Shown here in pieces: positions 44,137 to 52,728 of a stretch of DNA of 64,000 nt (positions within the stretch are counted from its first letter, which is position 1; each line of letters begins with the position of its first letter). The stretch covers positions 62,001 through 126,000 of the forward strand of contig JAFGYE010000027.1 of the NCBI GenBank assembly GCA_016936255.1. The letters run 5' to 3'. The translations under genes were made by a program, and so were the position numbers. This DNA comes from Marinifilaceae bacterium. Lineage in GTDB: Bacteria; Bacteroidota; Bacteroidia; Bacteroidales; Marinifilaceae. The notes under the pieces were generated by a model that was given only the letters and a program-made list of their open reading frames with translations, was not told the origin of the DNA and did no database searches.

Positions 44137-45693
44137 TTAGTTTCCTCCGTGATTAGGTCCAATTTTAATTTGCTTTAACATGATTTTGATCTCTGCAATT
44201 AGTAAGCCGGTAAATACAACCAAAAAAAGAAAGAAGGTTACTATCACAGACGTACTATCGATATTCGAAACAGCCGTTAATGTAGGCATCAAATCCTGAA
44301 TAACCCATGGCTGACGACCCATTTCAGCAACAATCCAGCCACACTCAGAAGCCACATATGCAAGAGGAATACTCCAAACTGCCATTCGCAAAAACCATTT
44401 TTTATTTACCACACTTTCCGTATAGATATAAACCAAACTCAATACAAAAAGCAGTATAAAATACATTCCCAATCCAACCATAATATGGAAACTATAAAAA
44501 GACATGGAGATTGGCGGAACCGTATCGTAAGGATCATCGAAATAACCATAACCAAAATACTTAAAATTCGCTTCAAGTTCTTTTTGAGCTTCTCCTTCAC
44601 CAACAACATCATTAGCTTTTTTAGCGGCTTTATAGGCTTTTAATGCTTCTATTGCTTTGCGCCCCATCTCCATTTTTTGACTAACAGAAGGATGAACTTC
44701 TCCATCATTATCTGTAAATCCGTTGATGATATCATGTACTCCCGGAACAAAAGCCTCGCCATCCAAATAAGCCATATAAGAAAGCATGTTCGGAATTTCT
44801 ATTTTAAAGCTAAAATCCTTCATATTCTCATTGGCACCATCACTTTCAGTAGTCGACATAAAACCCAGTGCAACCAAACCGGCACCTTTTGAACCATTAT
44901 AAAGCCCTTCAATGGCAGCAAATTTCATAGGCTGGTCACGAACAATTTCCCTAGCCGAATTATCACCTGTCATTACTGTAAACAAAGATGTTAGCAGACC
45001 AAAAACCGCTGCCACAACAATACTCTTTTTAGCAAAAACAATCTCTTTCTTTTTCAATAAGTACCAAGCACTTACTCCAATTACAAAAACGGCTCCCAAC
45101 ACATAAGCAGATGATATGGTATGCAGAAATTTATTAACAGCCGTAGGGGAAAACAGGACATCCCAAAAGTTGTCCATTTCGTTACGTGCCGTGTCCGGAT
45201 TAAATTTCATTCCAACAGGATTCTGCATCCAACCATTAGCAACCAATATCCACAAGGCAGATAGATTGGATCCAACAGCAACTAACCATGTAGAAATTAA
45301 ATGGAACTTTTTACTTACTTTATTCCAGCCAAAAAACATCACAGCAATAAATGTAGATTCCATGAAGAAGGCCATAATTCCTTCTATTGCAAGTGGAGCT
45401 CCAAAAATATCTCCCACGAACCAAGAATAATTTGACCAGTTGGTGCCAAACTCAAATTCTAAAATAATTCCGGTTGCAACACCAATCGCAAAATTAATTC
45501 CAAAAAGTGTCATCCAAAACTTGGTGATCTTTTTCCATTCCGGATCATTGGTTTTCACATAAATGGTTTCCATGATCGCAATAATGAAAGCCATACCTAA
45601 GGTTAAAGGGACAAAAATCCAGTGATACATTGCAGTAAGTGCAAACTGCGCTCTGGACCAATCCACTAAAGAAGGATCTAAGTTTTCGATCAT
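44137..45693 (-). CDS. cydA: Cytochrome bd oxidase subunit I
   Basis: Carries haems b558, b595 and d and oxidises quinol. 518 residues. WSRAQFALTAMYHWIFVPLTLGMAF holds the conserved N-terminal His, and AEMGRQPWVIQDLMPT is the GRQPW motif near the quinol site. The Q-loop between about 240 and 400 is long and Lys/Ala/Glu-rich (KAYKAAKKANDVVGEGEAQKELE). Enables respiration at low oxygen. Confidence 0.96.
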   Translation of the reverse strand: MIENLDPSLVDWSRAQFALTAMYHWIFVPLTLGMAFIIAIMETIYVKTNDPEWKKITKFWMTLFGINFAIGVATGIILEFEFGTNWSNYSWFVGDIFGAPLAIEGIMAFFMESTFIAVMFFGWNKVSKKFHLISTWLVAVGSNLSALWILVANGWMQNPVGMKFNPDTARNEMDNFWDVLFSPTAVNKFLHTISSAYVLGAVFVIGVSAWYLLKKKEIVFAKKSIVVAAVFGLLTSLFTVMTGDNSAREIVRDQPMKFAAIEGLYNGSKGAGLVALGFMSTTESDGANENMKDFSFKIEIPNMLSYMAYLDGEAFVPGVHDIINGFTDNDGEVHPSVSQKMEMGRKAIEALKAYKAAKKANDVVGEGEAQKELEANFKYFGYGYFDDPYDTVPPISMSFYSFHIMVGLGMYFILLFVLSLVYIYTESVVNKKWFLRMAVWSIPLAYVASECGWIVAEMGRQPWVIQDLMPTLTAVSNIDSTSVIVTFFLFLVVFTGLLIAEIKIMLKQIKIGPNHGGN

Positions 45694-45694
45694 A

Positions 45695-45940
45695 TTAATG
45701 ATTTTTAGGATTAGTTAATTGATCAATCACATAATCGCTGCGCTCTTGATCGTTATTATATTGTGTGTTTAAGAAATTAGGAAAGAACAACAGCTTTAAA
45801 ATAAAAAACATAACAAATAATTTCACCAAAATAATAAGCCAAATCTGGCGACTCCATTTGCTTTGATTTTTAAAGCCTTCCAAATAAAATTCCCAAATAG
45901 TTTTTGGCAATTTCATTAATTTATTAAGGATATCATTCAT
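45695..45940 (-). CDS. DUF4492 protein of the bd oxidase operon
   Basis: An 81-residue protein with one transmembrane helix (about 33-54) and charged ends. DUF4492 proteins are found next to cydAB in Bacteroidota and related phyla. It ends one base before the cydA start, so it is the first gene of the operon. A role in assembly or stability of the oxidase is inferred from this conserved position. Confidence 0.85.
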   Translation of the reverse strand: MNDILNKLMKLPKTIWEFYLEGFKNQSKWSRQIWLIILVKLFVMFFILKLLFFPNFLNTQYNNDQERSDYVIDQLTNPKNH

Positions 45941-46032
45941 TGTAACAAGAACTATTGTATTTTATTTCACATACTTTTTTTTCAACAAAATAAAAGACAT
46001 TTAAGTCTGCTATTATTTATCAAAATACATAA

Positions 46033-46061
46033 CAAATGTAAAACTATTTACATAGCCACAA
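46033..46061 (-). promoter_or_regulatory. Promoter of DUF4492-cydAB
   Basis: On the minus strand TTG (46061-46059), 18 bases, TACATTTG (46040-46033). Leader about 85 bases. Confidence 0.5.
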
Positions 46062-46081
46062 CTAAATTCTGTATAGATAGA

Positions 46082-46101
46082 TTTTATATGGTCATATAAA
46101 A
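46082..46101. promoter_or_regulatory. Perfect 20-bp palindrome upstream of the cyd promoter
   Basis: TTTTATATG, GT, CATATAAAA. Its centre is about 65 bases upstream of the expected cyd start, where activators of the CRP/FNR family often bind. AT-rich, so chance cannot be excluded. Confidence 0.4.
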
Positions 46102-46378
46102 AATCAATAAACATTTAATTCACAATCAGTTGATGCACTCATTCTGAAGCTGCATCCCTACGAACCTACTGATTTTAAAGGTTTCCGATAATTAACTACG
46201 ACCTACTACCAATTCATGAATATTATTTCACAAAATACCTAAACTCAAAAAGTTAAACTTTAAAATACACATTATCAAAACATTAATATAAAACAATCAC
46301 GGAAAAAGTTAAAAAACCATTAAAATCAGCTTATTACCATCTCCTTTTAACACGTCTTAACAAATCGAAATATTTAAT

Positions 46379-46386
46379 TATATTTG
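46379..46386 (+). promoter_or_regulatory. Candidate -7 box for the Fe-S/NrfD/cytochrome operon
   Basis: TATATTTG, 186 bases before the Fe-S gene; no good -33. A one-mismatch box TATTTTTA at 46506-46513 is an alternative. Confidence 0.3.
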
Positions 46387-46571
46387 AATTAACACGCAAT
46401 CGTATGTGAAACATAAAAGAATTAAACAATTACAGCCCAAACACCCCTAAATTCAGAGGATTACAATCCTTATTTAGAATTAATTTAAAAACCGTTTTTG
46501 CTTTGTATTTTTAATTGGTTCCCATACAATAAAATGGATGTACACAAACAGAAAACTAACCCAATTGCATA

Positions 46572-47507
46572 ATGAAAGAAGAAACATCAAACAACAGCAG
46601 ACGAAAATTCCTTAAAAGTGTAGGAATTACTGTAGGTGCTGCCGGTGTTGTTAGTGGATTTTCTCTTCTTGGAGCAGCAAAAGCGGCAGCTCAAGAACCT
46701 GGAGAAACAGTAAATCTGTTAACACAAGATGGACAACTAGTTCAAGTTGATAAAAATCAATTGCGCCCAACAGTAAGTGAACCACTTACCGAATTACAAA
46801 AAAGAGGTCGTGAAGGTATTCCAGGTAAATCTTTTGTTATGGTGATAGACCTTAGCAAATGCAGAAATGCCCGAAAATGTATGGCTGCCTGTCAAAACCA
46901 TCACCAACTAAGAGCTGATCAACACCATATTAATGTTCTTCAAATGCAGGATGCTGAACATACAGCTCCTTATTTTATGCCCAAACCTTGTCAGCATTGT
47001 GACAATCCTCCGTGTACCAAAGTTTGTCCGGTAGATGCAACTTTCAAACGTCAGGATGGAATTGTACTTATCGATAATGAAAGATGTATCGGTTGCAGAT
47101 TCTGTATCGCAGCCTGCCCATACTCGGCACGTATTTTCCAATGGACAGAACCTAAGGATGCTGAAAAATACAAAAATCTTACTTACAATATCGAAGCTAA
47201 CGTTCCTCAAAAGAAAGGTACAATAAGCAAGTGTTTATTTAGTGCCGACAGACTTCGTGAAGACAAACTTCCTTCTTGTGTTTCTTCCTGTCCTAATGGT
47301 GTTTACTATTTTGGAGATAGAAATGAAGATGCTGTTACCAATGGCACATCCGGAGAAACCGTTCGTTTCACCAAACTAATTGAAGATAATGCCGGTTATA
47401 CATTAATGGAAGAACTGGGAACCAAGCCAAGGGTTTACTATTTACCTCCTAAAAACAGAGCGTTTGAGTTCAATGGTGACCTTTTAAACGAAGAAAATCT
47501 TCATTAA
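46572..47507 (+). CDS. Tat-exported 4Fe-4S protein of DmsB/HybA type with two incomplete cluster motifs
   Basis: A 311-residue electron-transfer subunit. The twin-arginine signal (SRRKFLKSVG, cleavage after about 41) sends it folded to the periplasmic side. Four cysteine motifs: I C97, (Ala100), C103, C107; II C140, C143, C148, C152; III C172, C175, C178, C182; IV C221, (Ser224), C236, C240. Motifs II and III are complete; I and IV each lack their second Cys. It is followed by an NrfD subunit and a membrane cytochrome c, with no molybdopterin enzyme or multihaem protein. I infer a quinol-oxidising electron conduit toward cytochrome c. Confidence 0.88.
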   Translation: MKEETSNNSRRKFLKSVGITVGAAGVVSGFSLLGAAKAAAQEPGETVNLLTQDGQLVQVDKNQLRPTVSEPLTELQKRGREGIPGKSFVMVIDLSKCRNARKCMAACQNHHQLRADQHHINVLQMQDAEHTAPYFMPKPCQHCDNPPCTKVCPVDATFKRQDGIVLIDNERCIGCRFCIAACPYSARIFQWTEPKDAEKYKNLTYNIEANVPQKKGTISKCLFSADRLREDKLPSCVSSCPNGVYYFGDRNEDAVTNGTSGETVRFTKLIEDNAGYTLMEELGTKPRVYYLPPKNRAFEFNGDLLNEENLH

Positions 47508-47574
47508 AACATTGCTTCAATTATCAATAACAGAATAATAAACAGATTTTATTTGCCCTAAATAATTTGATCTT

Positions 47575-48915
47575 ATGAATGACTTACCAGAACAGAAAGA
47601 AACAACTCTTTCGTTTGAGAAAATAAAAAAAGACATTCTTCGTCCGATGCAAAACCACAAAGGCTTAGAACTTTGGATTGCTTTCCTAATAACAGTGATA
47701 AGTGTTTGCGCCTGGGCCTACTACGTGCAATTGCGTGATGGACTGGGAGTTACCGGCATGCGCGATTACGTATCCTGGGGACTTTACATTGCCAACTTTG
47801 TATTTTTTGTTGCTGTGAGTTTAGTTGGAATGCTTATTTCGTCGATTCTGGGTTTGCTCCGAATCGATTGGATAACACCAATATCCAGAATTGCAGAGAT
47901 AATAGCAGTTGCCTTTGTTGCAGTAGCTGGCTTGGTTATTATTATGGATATGGGACGACCCGACAGGGTTGTTAACGTGCTCATACATGGTCGTTTTCAA
48001 TCTCCAATTCTTTGGGATATAACCGTTGTAACCACTTACCTTACAATAAGTCTTCTATTACTGATTTTACCAATGATTCCCGATTTGGCAATCTGTAAAA
48101 AGGAATTAAAGAAAGCTTCTCCCATTCTGAAAAAGCTGTACAATATTCTATCATTTGGTTACATCAATACTCCAAATCAGCACAAACACTTACACAAAAT
48201 GATCCGGACATTAATGGTTCTTATTGTTCCGGTAGGTTTGGCAATTCATACCGTAACATCGTGGCTGTTTGCTGCAACCTTGCGAAATGGTTGGGACACA
48301 ACAATTTTTGGACCCTACTTCGTTGCAGGAGCATTTGTAGCAGGTTCAGCAGCCTTAATCATTGCTATGTATTTTTTCCGTGTCAGCTATAAACTTCAGG
48401 ATTACATTACAGATGTTCAATTCGATAAAATGGGAAAACTGATGGTGGCTGTTTGTTTGGTATATTTATATTTCAATTTAAATGAATTTTTAGTTCCCGG
48501 TTACAAAATGAAAACCGGGGATGATGTTCATTTAAAAGAATTATTCACCGGCCATTGGGCCATCATGTTCTGGTCGTCTCAATTATTGGGTAACGTTATC
48601 CCAATTCTGCTTTTGGTTACCAAGAAATTCAGAAAGCCTTTTCCTATCATGATTATTTCATTATTCATTTTAGCAGGAGCCTGGATTAAAAGATATGTAA
48701 TTGTTATTCCAACATTACTTCATCCTCATTTACCAATTCAGAATGTACCACAAAACTTTGTACACTACTATCCTTCAGCAATCGAGATTTCTGTAACCGT
48801 TTTAAGTTTTGCTTTGGCACTCTTAATCATCACAGTTTTATCAAAAATATTCCCGGTAGTTCCCATATGTGAAATTGCCGAACAAAAAGGAATCGAAGTG
48901 AAAATCGAAGCTTAA
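47575..48915 (+). CDS. NrfD/HybB-type quinol-interacting membrane subunit
   Basis: A 446-residue polysulfide-reductase NrfD family protein with about ten transmembrane helices. The N-terminal segment GLGVTGMRDYVSWGLYIANFVFFVAVSLVGM is typical of the HybB/DsrP long form, as is the later LAIHTVTSWLFAATLRNGWDTTIFGPYFV. Such subunits exchange electrons between the quinone pool and the Fe-S partner. Encoded 67 bases after the Fe-S subunit and 13 before the cytochrome. Confidence 0.9.
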   Translation: MNDLPEQKETTLSFEKIKKDILRPMQNHKGLELWIAFLITVISVCAWAYYVQLRDGLGVTGMRDYVSWGLYIANFVFFVAVSLVGMLISSILGLLRIDWITPISRIAEIIAVAFVAVAGLVIIMDMGRPDRVVNVLIHGRFQSPILWDITVVTTYLTISLLLLILPMIPDLAICKKELKKASPILKKLYNILSFGYINTPNQHKHLHKMIRTLMVLIVPVGLAIHTVTSWLFAATLRNGWDTTIFGPYFVAGAFVAGSAALIIAMYFFRVSYKLQDYITDVQFDKMGKLMVAVCLVYLYFNLNEFLVPGYKMKTGDDVHLKELFTGHWAIMFWSSQLLGNVIPILLLVTKKFRKPFPIMIISLFILAGAWIKRYVIVIPTLLHPHLPIQNVPQNFVHYYPSAIEISVTVLSFALALLIITVLSKIFPVVPICEIAEQKGIEVKIEA

Positions 48916-48928
48916 AAATATACAAACA

Positions 48929-49849
48929 ATGAAAAATGCTATCAAAATAATTGCCAGCCTATTTCTAGTTTTTACCTTCTCAACAACTGTTGTTAAGGCC
49001 GAAGAATGGTCGGTTCCTGCATCTGCAAAAAAGAAGCAAAACCCATACGAAGCCAGCACAAAAAATATAAGTTCAGGTAAAAAGGTTTATAACATTAATT
49101 GTAAATCCTGTCATGGAGATGCTACCATGGGAAACATGCTGCCTCTTCAGCCGGTTGCCCCTTCTGATTTAGGATCACAGGCATTTTTAATGCAGACAGA
49201 TGGAGAAATCTATTACAAAGTTAACAAAGGAAATGGCGCAATGCCGACCTTCGAAAAAACCTTAAGCGACGAGGACAAATGGATGGTTATTACCTATCTG
49301 CGCTCTTTCGATCAAAATAAGAAGGTAAGCAAGAAAATTGCTGAGGTAATAAATCCTGAAGTAAGCGATGTTAAAATTCTATTGGACATTAATAAGGAGG
49401 ACAAACGGATTACAGCAAACCTGTCGGGTTTAACTAAAAAAGGAGATCGCGCAGCCTTACAAGGAATTGAACTAAGCATAAAGGTTAAAAGGAGTTTTGG
49501 ATATTTAGATATCTCGGGCGACGATGCGTACACAAACGAAAAAGGGGAAGTTAATGTTCAATTTCCAGAAGATTTACCCGGCGATCGCGAAGGACATGTG
49601 AATCTTCTTGTTAAAGTAACAGATGATGCCTACTATGGAGAGGTAAATGTTGATCGGATTGTCAGCCTGGGTTTACCTACCAATCCAGTAAATCCTTTGG
49701 ATGAAAGAGCTATGTGGGGAACCAGAGCAAATGCTCCGATATGGATAATTTTAAGCTATGTTGGTGGAGTAATCAGTATTTGGGGAGTGATTTTCCTTGT
49801 ACTATTTCAACTAATTCAACTACCTAAACTCGCGAAAAACAAAGAATAA
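48929..49849 (+). CDS. Membrane-anchored monohaem cytochrome c of the NrfD operon
   Basis: A 306-residue protein with signal peptide (1-24, ending VVKAE), a class I cytochrome c domain (haem motif CKSCH at about 59-63, probable Met ligand in NGAMPTF), a beta-sandwich-like domain (about 145-245) and a C-terminal transmembrane helix (about 272-294). The haem faces the periplasm next to the Fe-S subunit. It is a plausible electron exit from the NrfD/Fe-S pair to the cbb3 or caa3 oxidase. Confidence 0.85.
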   Translation: MKNAIKIIASLFLVFTFSTTVVKAEEWSVPASAKKKQNPYEASTKNISSGKKVYNINCKSCHGDATMGNMLPLQPVAPSDLGSQAFLMQTDGEIYYKVNKGNGAMPTFEKTLSDEDKWMVITYLRSFDQNKKVSKKIAEVINPEVSDVKILLDINKEDKRITANLSGLTKKGDRAALQGIELSIKVKRSFGYLDISGDDAYTNEKGEVNVQFPEDLPGDREGHVNLLVKVTDDAYYGEVNVDRIVSLGLPTNPVNPLDERAMWGTRANAPIWIILSYVGGVISIWGVIFLVLFQLIQLPKLAKNKE

Positions 49850-49853
49850 AAAA

Positions 49854-49985
49854 CTACTCAGAATCATTCTCTTTCTTCTTTTTTGATGGTCCGCTTAACT
49901 TATACAAGAGGTATCCCATTCCTATTAGAAAATGAAGAGCAGTAATTCCAGCAAGAATATAAACAAGAGTGAAATCAGATTTCAT
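49854..49985 (-). CDS. Small single-helix membrane protein between the NrfD operon and ccoI
   Basis: A 43-residue protein from ATG 49985: MKSDFTLVYILAGITALHFL begins a transmembrane helix, followed by a Lys-rich tail (PSKKKKENDSE). It runs opposite to both neighbours and ends four bases after the cytochrome stop. The frame extends further upstream, but that part overlaps ccoI and looks non-coding. Family not recognised; it may be an oxidase-associated small protein. Confidence 0.5.
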   Translation of the reverse strand: MKSDFTLVYILAGITALHFLIGMGYLLYKLSGPSKKKKENDSE

Positions 49986-50026
49986 ATCAAATAATCTAAG
50001 ACTGTAAAGTCTGCAAGTTGGTGAAA

Positions 50027-52498
50027 ATGCAGGAAGAAACAAAAAAACACATTTGTGTACACTGTGGCGACGACTGTGGTTCACATCCCGTAATTTGGGA
50101 TGAGAAGCCATTTTGCTGCAATGGTTGTTCTACTGTATATCAGATTTTGCACGAAAATGAACTTTGTACCTACTACGATTTTGAATCAAACCCTGGAATT
50201 AAAGTTGAAGCCGGAAAATACAAAGAGAAATTTGCTTTTTTAGATGACAACGAAATTGCAGAGCAACTTTATGAATTCGCAGAAGGAAATATCAGAAAAA
50301 TAACTCTTTATATCCCAAGCATACATTGTAGTTCTTGTATTTGGTTGCTTGAGCATCTCACTATTTTAAATCAAGGAGTTGTTAAATCGATGGTTAATTT
50401 CGTTAAAAAAGAAGTGGCCATCACATTCAATTCCGATGAAATAAGCATTAGAGAATTGGCAGAATTACTATCGTCCATTCATTATATCCCTGAGATTACT
50501 CTCGACAAATTACAGTTAAAACAAAATGAAGAAGTAAACAAAAGTCTTCTTTACAAAATCGGTATTGCCGGATTTTGCTTTGGAAACATCATGCTTTTGA
50601 GCTTGCCCGAATACGTTCCGGGTCATGAGTATCTGGAAACTCATTTCAAAGAATTTTTTGGCATGATGAATTTCTTCCTCGTTTTACCTGTTTTCTTTTA
50701 CAGCGGAAGTGATTATCTGCTATCTGCCGGAAAGGCAATAAAACACAAATTCATTAATATTGATGTTCCTATTTCGATGGGAATACTTATGCTCTTTATT
50801 CAAAGTAGTATTGAGATTTTCAGCGGATCGGGAGCCGGTTATATGGATTCCCTTACAGGATTAATCTTTTTTCTGCTGATAGGCAAATGGTATCAAAACA
50901 GAACTTACCAAGCCCTCTCGTTCGAACGGGATTATCGTTCCTATTTTCCGGTTGCCGTAAGTAAAATGGAAAATGGAATTGAGATAAGTACTCCTATTGA
51001 GAAACTGCAAAAAGGTGATATTATTTTAATCCGAAATCAGGAATTAATTCCTGCCGATGGCATTTTAATTAAGGGAGAAGCACAAATTGATTACAGTTTT
51101 GTAACCGGTGAATCGAAACCTGTATTTAAAGAAAGCGGAGATCATATTTTTGCAGGTGGAAAGCAAATGGGCAGTGCAATTGAATTGACAATCGAAAAAG
51201 ATGTCATTCAAAGTCGTTTGACACAATTATGGAATCAATTTGAAGGTGAGGATTCTTCAAATACCAAACTAAACTCATTAATTGATCAGATCAGCAAATA
51301 TTTTACCATTGCAATTATAACAATAGGAATGTTTGCCGGGATATATTGGTTATTGAATGATTCAAGCAAAGCTGTTTTTGCTTTTACTTCGGTTCTGATT
51401 GTTGCCTGTCCCTGTGCCTTAGCTCTTTCGGCTCCTTTTGCACTGGGAAACACCATGCGGTTAATGGGAAGAATGGGAATATATCTAAAAAGCTCAGCTG
51501 TGGTCGAAAAATTGAATTCAATCACCACAATTGTTTTCGACAAAACAGGAACAATAACGCAGACCGACGAAGTAAAGGTTAATTTTCATGGAGATGAACT
51601 AAGTGATGATGACAAAATTGCAGTGAAATCATTAACCAGGCATTCTACTCATGTGCTAAGTTCTACTTTGTATGAGTTTTACAAGAATATTCCTCCTGAA
51701 ACGGTTGTTAACTATACTGAATTGCCATCAATGGGAATTTCGGGAACAATAAATGGACGGGAAATTAAATTAGGCTCTGCAAAATTTATTTACGAAGGAA
51801 AAACAGAAACCAGCTCTTTAAACACAGAAGTTTATTTTTCGGCAGATGGAAAAATAAAAGGGCATTTCTCTTTGAGCAATCAATACAGAACTGGTTTGTC
51901 AGAATTAATAAACGGACTAACTCCTAAATACGATTTACACATCTTGTCGGGTGATAATGATTCCGAAATGGAAAATCTAACACTGATATTTCCAAAGAAA
52001 TCAATAATCCGATTTAATCAGTCGCCAAATGACAAATTGGAATATATCAACAATTTAAAGAAACAAAACAAAAGTGTTTTAATGATTGGTGATGGTTTGA
52101 ACGATGCCGGCGCTTTAAAAGCAAGCAATGTAGGAATTTCAATTGCAGATGATATTTACCATTTCTCACCGGCTTGCGATGCTATTTTAGAAGCTTCAAA
52201 ATTTCAACAATTAAGCTATTTCCTAAAAATATCAGGACGAAGTGTTCTGATTGTAAAACTAAGTTTCATCCTCTCTTTTCTATACAATTTATTTGGTTTG
52301 TATTTCGCAGTACAAGGAATATTATCGCCTATTGTTGCAGCCTTGCTTATGCCAATCAGTTCCATTTCGGTGGTGGCATTTGCAACCTTTACAACCAATT
52401 ATATTGCCAAATCGAAAGAGATTATTACTAAAACAGAATCGAATACGGAAGAAGTCAAAATATCTTCTTCATTAAAAAATTCAGTTCAGCTAAATTAA
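50027..52498 (+). CDS. ccoI: Copper-transporting P1B-type ATPase CcoI
   Basis: Supplies copper to the cbb3 oxidase. 823 residues from ATG 50027 (a TTG nine bases earlier is also open). An N-terminal Cys-rich metal-binding domain (CVHCGDDCGSHP, CCNGCSTVYQIL), then an HMA domain with CSSC, eight transmembrane helices with the CPC motif (CPCALALS), the actuator TGES, phosphorylation site DKTGTIT and hinge GDGLNDAG. The usual SEHP motif of the nucleotide-binding domain reads STHV (His542, Val543). First gene of the cco operon. Confidence 0.93.
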   Translation: MQEETKKHICVHCGDDCGSHPVIWDEKPFCCNGCSTVYQILHENELCTYYDFESNPGIKVEAGKYKEKFAFLDDNEIAEQLYEFAEGNIRKITLYIPSIHCSSCIWLLEHLTILNQGVVKSMVNFVKKEVAITFNSDEISIRELAELLSSIHYIPEITLDKLQLKQNEEVNKSLLYKIGIAGFCFGNIMLLSLPEYVPGHEYLETHFKEFFGMMNFFLVLPVFFYSGSDYLLSAGKAIKHKFINIDVPISMGILMLFIQSSIEIFSGSGAGYMDSLTGLIFFLLIGKWYQNRTYQALSFERDYRSYFPVAVSKMENGIEISTPIEKLQKGDIILIRNQELIPADGILIKGEAQIDYSFVTGESKPVFKESGDHIFAGGKQMGSAIELTIEKDVIQSRLTQLWNQFEGEDSSNTKLNSLIDQISKYFTIAIITIGMFAGIYWLLNDSSKAVFAFTSVLIVACPCALALSAPFALGNTMRLMGRMGIYLKSSAVVEKLNSITTIVFDKTGTITQTDEVKVNFHGDELSDDDKIAVKSLTRHSTHVLSSTLYEFYKNIPPETVVNYTELPSMGISGTINGREIKLGSAKFIYEGKTETSSLNTEVYFSADGKIKGHFSLSNQYRTGLSELINGLTPKYDLHILSGDNDSEMENLTLIFPKKSIIRFNQSPNDKLEYINNLKKQNKSVLMIGDGLNDAGALKASNVGISIADDIYHFSPACDAILEASKFQQLSYFLKISGRSVLIVKLSFILSFLYNLFGLYFAVQGILSPIVAALLMPISSISVVAFATFTTNYIAKSKEIITKTESNTEEVKISSSLKNSVQLN

Positions 52499-52505
52499 AA
52501 AGTAA

Positions 52506-52724
52506 ATGAGTGTATTGTTCGTTTTAATTGGTGTTAGTATGCTTGTAGCAGGAGGATTTCTTGTTGGATTTCTTTGGGCCGTGAAAAAAGGACAATATGA
52601 TGATTCCTATTCCCCATCTGTTCGGATTCTATTCGACGATCAGGAAAATGAAATGCAAAAAGAAAAGGAAGAACAAAAACAACAAATAGAAAAGGAAACA
52701 ACTAAGAAAAACCATAAATCTTAA
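52506..52724 (+). CDS. ccoS: cbb3 oxidase assembly protein CcoS
   Basis: A 72-residue protein with one N-terminal helix and the conserved LVGFLWAVKKGQYDD motif of CcoS, followed by a Glu/Gln/Lys-rich tail. CcoS is needed for cofactor insertion into the catalytic subunit. It sits eight bases after ccoI and four before ccoNO. Confidence 0.92.
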   Translation: MSVLFVLIGVSMLVAGGFLVGFLWAVKKGQYDDSYSPSVRILFDDQENEMQKEKEEQKQQIEKETTKKNHKS

Positions 52725-52728
52725 TTTA

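Larger units (their letters stand above)
45941..46571. other. Long divergent regulatory region between cyd and the Fe-S/NrfD/cytochrome operon
   Basis: 631 AT-rich bases with no credible gene. It holds a cyd promoter, a perfect palindrome upstream of it and a candidate promoter for the rightward operon, each listed separately. No match to the FNR box TTGAT-N4-ATCAA was seen. Confidence 0.6.
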
